From Henckelia pumila (lineage: Eukaryota; Streptophyta; Magnoliopsida; Lamiales; Gesneriaceae): a DNA stretch of 64,000 nucleotides. The translations under genes were made by a program, and so were the position numbers. Positions 61,142 through 64,000 of this stretch are shown in pieces. Where the stretch lies: assembly GCF_033568475.1 (NCBI RefSeq), contig NC_133121.1:132588375-132652374 (forward strand), given 5' to 3'. The notes under the pieces were generated by a model that was given only the letters and a program-made list of their open reading frames with translations, did no database searches and was not told the DNA's origin. The stretch's first letter is position 1, and every line of letters starts with the position of its first letter.

Positions 61142-61364
61142 TAGGGCTGGGTTATCGAACCAAAATACCGACTTTTCGGGATACCGTACCAAAATTTTTT
61201 CGATATATATACATTTTTTTGGTATATTGAAAATTTTTTAAGTATCTATACGGTATTAGTATGGATTTTTTCCATACCAAAATTTGAGAATTTTGATATC
61301 AGTATCGGTACGAATTTTTTTTATACCAATATTTTTGATACGGTATACCGAAAATCCACCCCTA
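61142..61364. mobile_element. hAT-type MITE with perfect 8-bp duplication
   Basis: The ends are TAGGGCTGGG and CCACCCCTA, flanked by identical GTTAAAAC (61134-61141 and 61365-61372). The interior repeats GGTATACCGAAA / TCGGTACGAATTTT-type motifs. It belongs to the same family as 43442-43895, in a shorter form. Confidence 0.9.
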
Positions 61365-61841
61365 GTTAAAACATAAATCTTGAATGATAAATAATAATAA
61401 AAAAAAAAAAATTTGAATGATTTAACTTCAGGCTTCTAAGAATAAGGGATTGATTTGGAAAAGGACGATAAAATGAAGGATTAAATATGAAATTAACCCA
61501 ATCCAAAATCATTTGTTCGTAAACTGAAATTACATATTTTTTTCTGATATACATTTTTTTCCATCGAATAAGGTTTTGAATTTTATAGTTTTCAGAATAA
61601 ATAAACAATCAGTAAAGAGGACTTCTATCAATCAATTTGTATTTTACAAAATATGAAGGAATTTTTTTTTTTAACAATGCATGGAATAATGAATATCTCG
61701 TTTTAAAAATCTTGGGGTTAATATATTTTATAAAGTAACAAAAGTTTCGATATTATTCTAAAAACAAATTTTTTAAGATTTCATTTACATTATGTGTATC
61801 ATAATATAATTTATCGCTTATGATTGATGGTTGGTAAGAAT

Positions 61842-62065
61842 ATTTTTTTTTTTTGAAGTAAAATATAATATTCATGTTGCGAACAATACAAAGCAAATTT
61901 TGCTATTTTATGAACAGCAGCATTGGCTATCCTCTTCATATGCAGAAGCCCCCGAAAAGTTCCATCCAAAAGCAGCTCTTGAATGGCCTTGAAAAGGTTA
62001 CCATCCGGACCTAAACAATCATCACCATCGTGGGTCTGGGAAAGGACATGGGTTGGACCCAATTT
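61842..62065 (-). mobile_element. 5'-truncated LINE 3' end
   Basis: The minus-strand frame reads FKAIQELLLDGTFRGLLHMK and RIANAAVHKIAKFALYCSQH, the ending of the RNase H-like domain of plant LINEs (HxKRxANxxxHxxAKFA). It is followed by an A-run (T-run 61842-61854 on the plus strand). The family differs from the LINE tail at 23374. No target duplication was identified. Confidence 0.7.
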
Positions 62066-62827
62066 AATCCCAAAAGGACTTTTTAGTATTAATATTTTTT
62101 TAATATTATACCAAAAGAAATTATGAAACTATATAAATTGCAAAGTACAATGACATTTCGAAATTTCTTAATTCCTCTCAAGGATGTAAAAATTGAGTCT
62201 TCTTAAAAAATTTAATCTGATATACTATATTATAATTATTATAAACTATAAAATACCCTGTATAGTATTAAAAATCATTAAAAAATTAACACATGCTTAG
62301 GGGATATATAATTTATAATTTCCAAAAATAAAAAAATCTTTGGCACCTAACTTGTGAAACTAATTAGTGAGTAAAAGATCATCATAGCAGATAACTAAAT
62401 GATAATTGACATTTAAATTGTTTCTTTAACGTTTCATCTTCGGCCATGCGTACTACAAATAGAATTATTATAAAAAATAAAATAGGGTCAAATTTTCCGA
62501 GTAGGTATCTGGCTCCGGCACAGCTTGATGTTAATTAGAACTGCCAGCACATTCTAGAACCAAAGCTAAGCCAAACGAAGGATCATTTCAACTGGGATGA
62601 AAGAACTCACAAGTCTTAGGGGGTGAAAATCATTTTGCATCAATCAAGTTGTTTTGTAATGTATGAAGGCCACTTTAAAATGTGACCATATTTTCAATTG
62701 GACAACAGATATGGAGAAAGAAATTATGCATGTTATCAGCCGAAATGCAACTCAATTTTAGCAAGCCATGCATCATGATAATGTAGAATATCATTCTTCA
62801 CCTTTCAATGGAAAGGTCAGTCCTCTT
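62066..62827. other. AT-rich intergenic DNA
   Basis: It separates the LINE tail from the C3HC gene and probably includes that gene's 3' UTR. No gene or repeat end is seen. Confidence 0.4.
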
Positions 62828-64000
62828 CTAACTCGGAGACGTAAAAAGTTTTCTGACAGAAGCAACTGGATCATCCACCTTCACAGGAATGACAATAGAA
62901 ACAATCAGATCATATAATGATAAACCAAAAGTAAAGCGCGCTTTATGGGATAACGACATTCCTGAAAATTATGCAGTCAAAATTTTAAATATCTGAAGTT
63001 AGGATCATGTATCTTCAAGACAAAGGAATAATAAGGAAAAGAAGGGAGCGTTTTTGGGAAAAGACTATTTCACACGTCGCAACAAAGGCAATTAAAGAAG
63101 AATTCCTCAGGATAGTTTTCTCAGCATCAGTTTCCATGTTAGTTAGACACAATACCACCTCCGTGTGAAACACAACACTACAAGACTACTGTTTCAAGGG
63201 GATTAAAAAACACCTCATGTTGCAGCACCCTTTTGACTTCTTGAAGATGAAACACATCATATTTCTATTTCTTGCAATAGAAAATCAATCAAAATCATCG
63301 TCATCCAAAGCTTAGTCATGAACTAATTGGTTAATAGGTCTATCTTCTCCATCATATTCTGATAAAAATTAATCTAAATCCTAACGAACACATCAAAAGA
63401 TAGATGTTGAACAACCACAAATCATCTTAAAGGAATACTCCCTGGAATAACAACCACAAATATAGTGTTCCCCTGATAGTATATAGGGTTCGTAATTACT
63501 CTTTGAACAATAATAACAAAGACGATAAATTATCCTTTCGGTTAATATCTCCTATAAGAACTATAAACTTCTGCTTTTTAGTCAATAAACCATTTCCCTA
63601 GGTTCATTCTTTTGGCTGTCAGACCACCACCATCTTAACAAAAGTATTTTCAGCACTCACACATTGACATTCTTTTACCTCGATCACAGAAGATTCAGCA
63701 GAAAAAGGGAACTCCTTGTTCACATGAAGAGCAGATAGTGTTTGTTGCCATCCAGGGGAAAAATTAGAACTCGACACAATCCAGGGGCAAAAGTGCCTGT
63801 GCTGCTTGATTGGATCAAACTTTATTGCTTCGTCAACTGATGGCAGTTTTGGATCTGGTCCTGCATTGAAAAGATTAGAAACCTTATCATAGTGAAAACA
63901 ACGTATATAAACCTACAGCATAAAATGTAAAATATCAAAACCTCAATCCTAAATTTTAAGTTACATAGCCATAAATTTTGAGGAAAATCATGTTAATCAA
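62828..64000 (-). CDS. C3HC zinc-finger (NIPA-like) protein, last two exons only
   Basis: Two exons were spliced by hand: 63860-63679 (starting in phase 2) and 62878-62828 with stop TAG. They encode PDPKLPSVDEAIKFDPIKQH, RHFCPWI, GWQQTLSALHVNKEFPFSAE and the tail VDDPVASVRKLFTSPS. FDP...HRHFCPWI...GWQQTL is the signature of the C-terminal (Rsm1-like) half of plant NIPA/C3HC zinc-finger proteins; the histidine and cysteine are zinc ligands. The family is nuclear. A plant member (MEM1) is linked to DNA demethylation, and animal NIPA acts in an SCF complex; the role here is inferred. The rest of the gene lies beyond 64000. The small last exon's acceptor (GTGAAG) has a weak pyrimidine tract. The rest of 62879-63678 is intron. 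Confidence 0.75.

Noticed and set aside
1-64000. CRISPR arrays, operons, tRNA or rRNA genes
   Set aside because: None seen. The genes are spliced and of plant type, and the only tRNA-like sequences are SINE heads.

Overview
This is a nuclear chromosome window from a eudicot plant. Every host gene is intron-rich with GT-AG splicing, except one single-exon gene. The intergenic DNA is AT-rich and full of plant-type transposons (CACTA, Helitron, hAT, Tourist and MULE MITEs, tRNA-derived SINEs, LINE tails). The repeat style suggests an asterid, possibly Lamiales, but the sequence alone does not fix the species.

Layout. Positions 1-17.5 kb are a nest of mobile DNA. An 11.8 kb CACTA (En/Spm) element carries a tnp2 transposase gene, broken by one in-frame stop, and an open eight-exon Transposase_24 gene. 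It sits next to two copies of a small Helitron family. The second copy was split by a 4.75 kb non-autonomous Helitron, which in turn received a MULE-type MITE and a Tourist-like MITE. From 17.5 to 24.4 kb the DNA is AT-rich and gene-free, with a MITE, a LINE tail and a small Helitron.

Host genes follow: a RING-H2 E3 ligase (24.66-28.41 kb, +); a NACK1/HINKEL kinesin-7 (33.92-29.11 kb, -), convergent with the RING gene; an LRK10L-type receptor kinase (39.57-41.70 kb, +); a SARD1/CBP60 immune transcription factor (48.94-46.36 kb, -) with the remains of lost tandem copies at 42.2 and 43.4-44.6 kb; a Core-2/I-branching (BC10-like) glycosyltransferase (55.67-52.35 kb, -); the AP-3 complex delta subunit (60.62-57.80 kb, -); and the 3' end of a C3HC zinc-finger (NIPA-like) gene that leaves the window at 64 kb. 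The last gene was found by splicing small exons by hand.

How the genes relate. They do not form a pathway. From memory, several of these families are also neighbours on Arabidopsis chromosome 1 (HINKEL with an LRK10L kinase; SARD1 with a Core-2/I-branching gene and a RING gene), so this looks like an ancestral gene order split between two duplicated blocks there. The SARD1 promoter carries TGACG and W-box motifs, and the kinesin promoter carries an MSA-type AACGG motif. Both agree with the known control of these families (salicylic-acid immunity; G2/M phase).

I see no previously undescribed system. The most unusual signals are the clean loss of a whole SARD1 coding region with its flanks kept, the Helitron family with an apparently extended 3' terminus, and a GC-AG intron in the kinesin gene.
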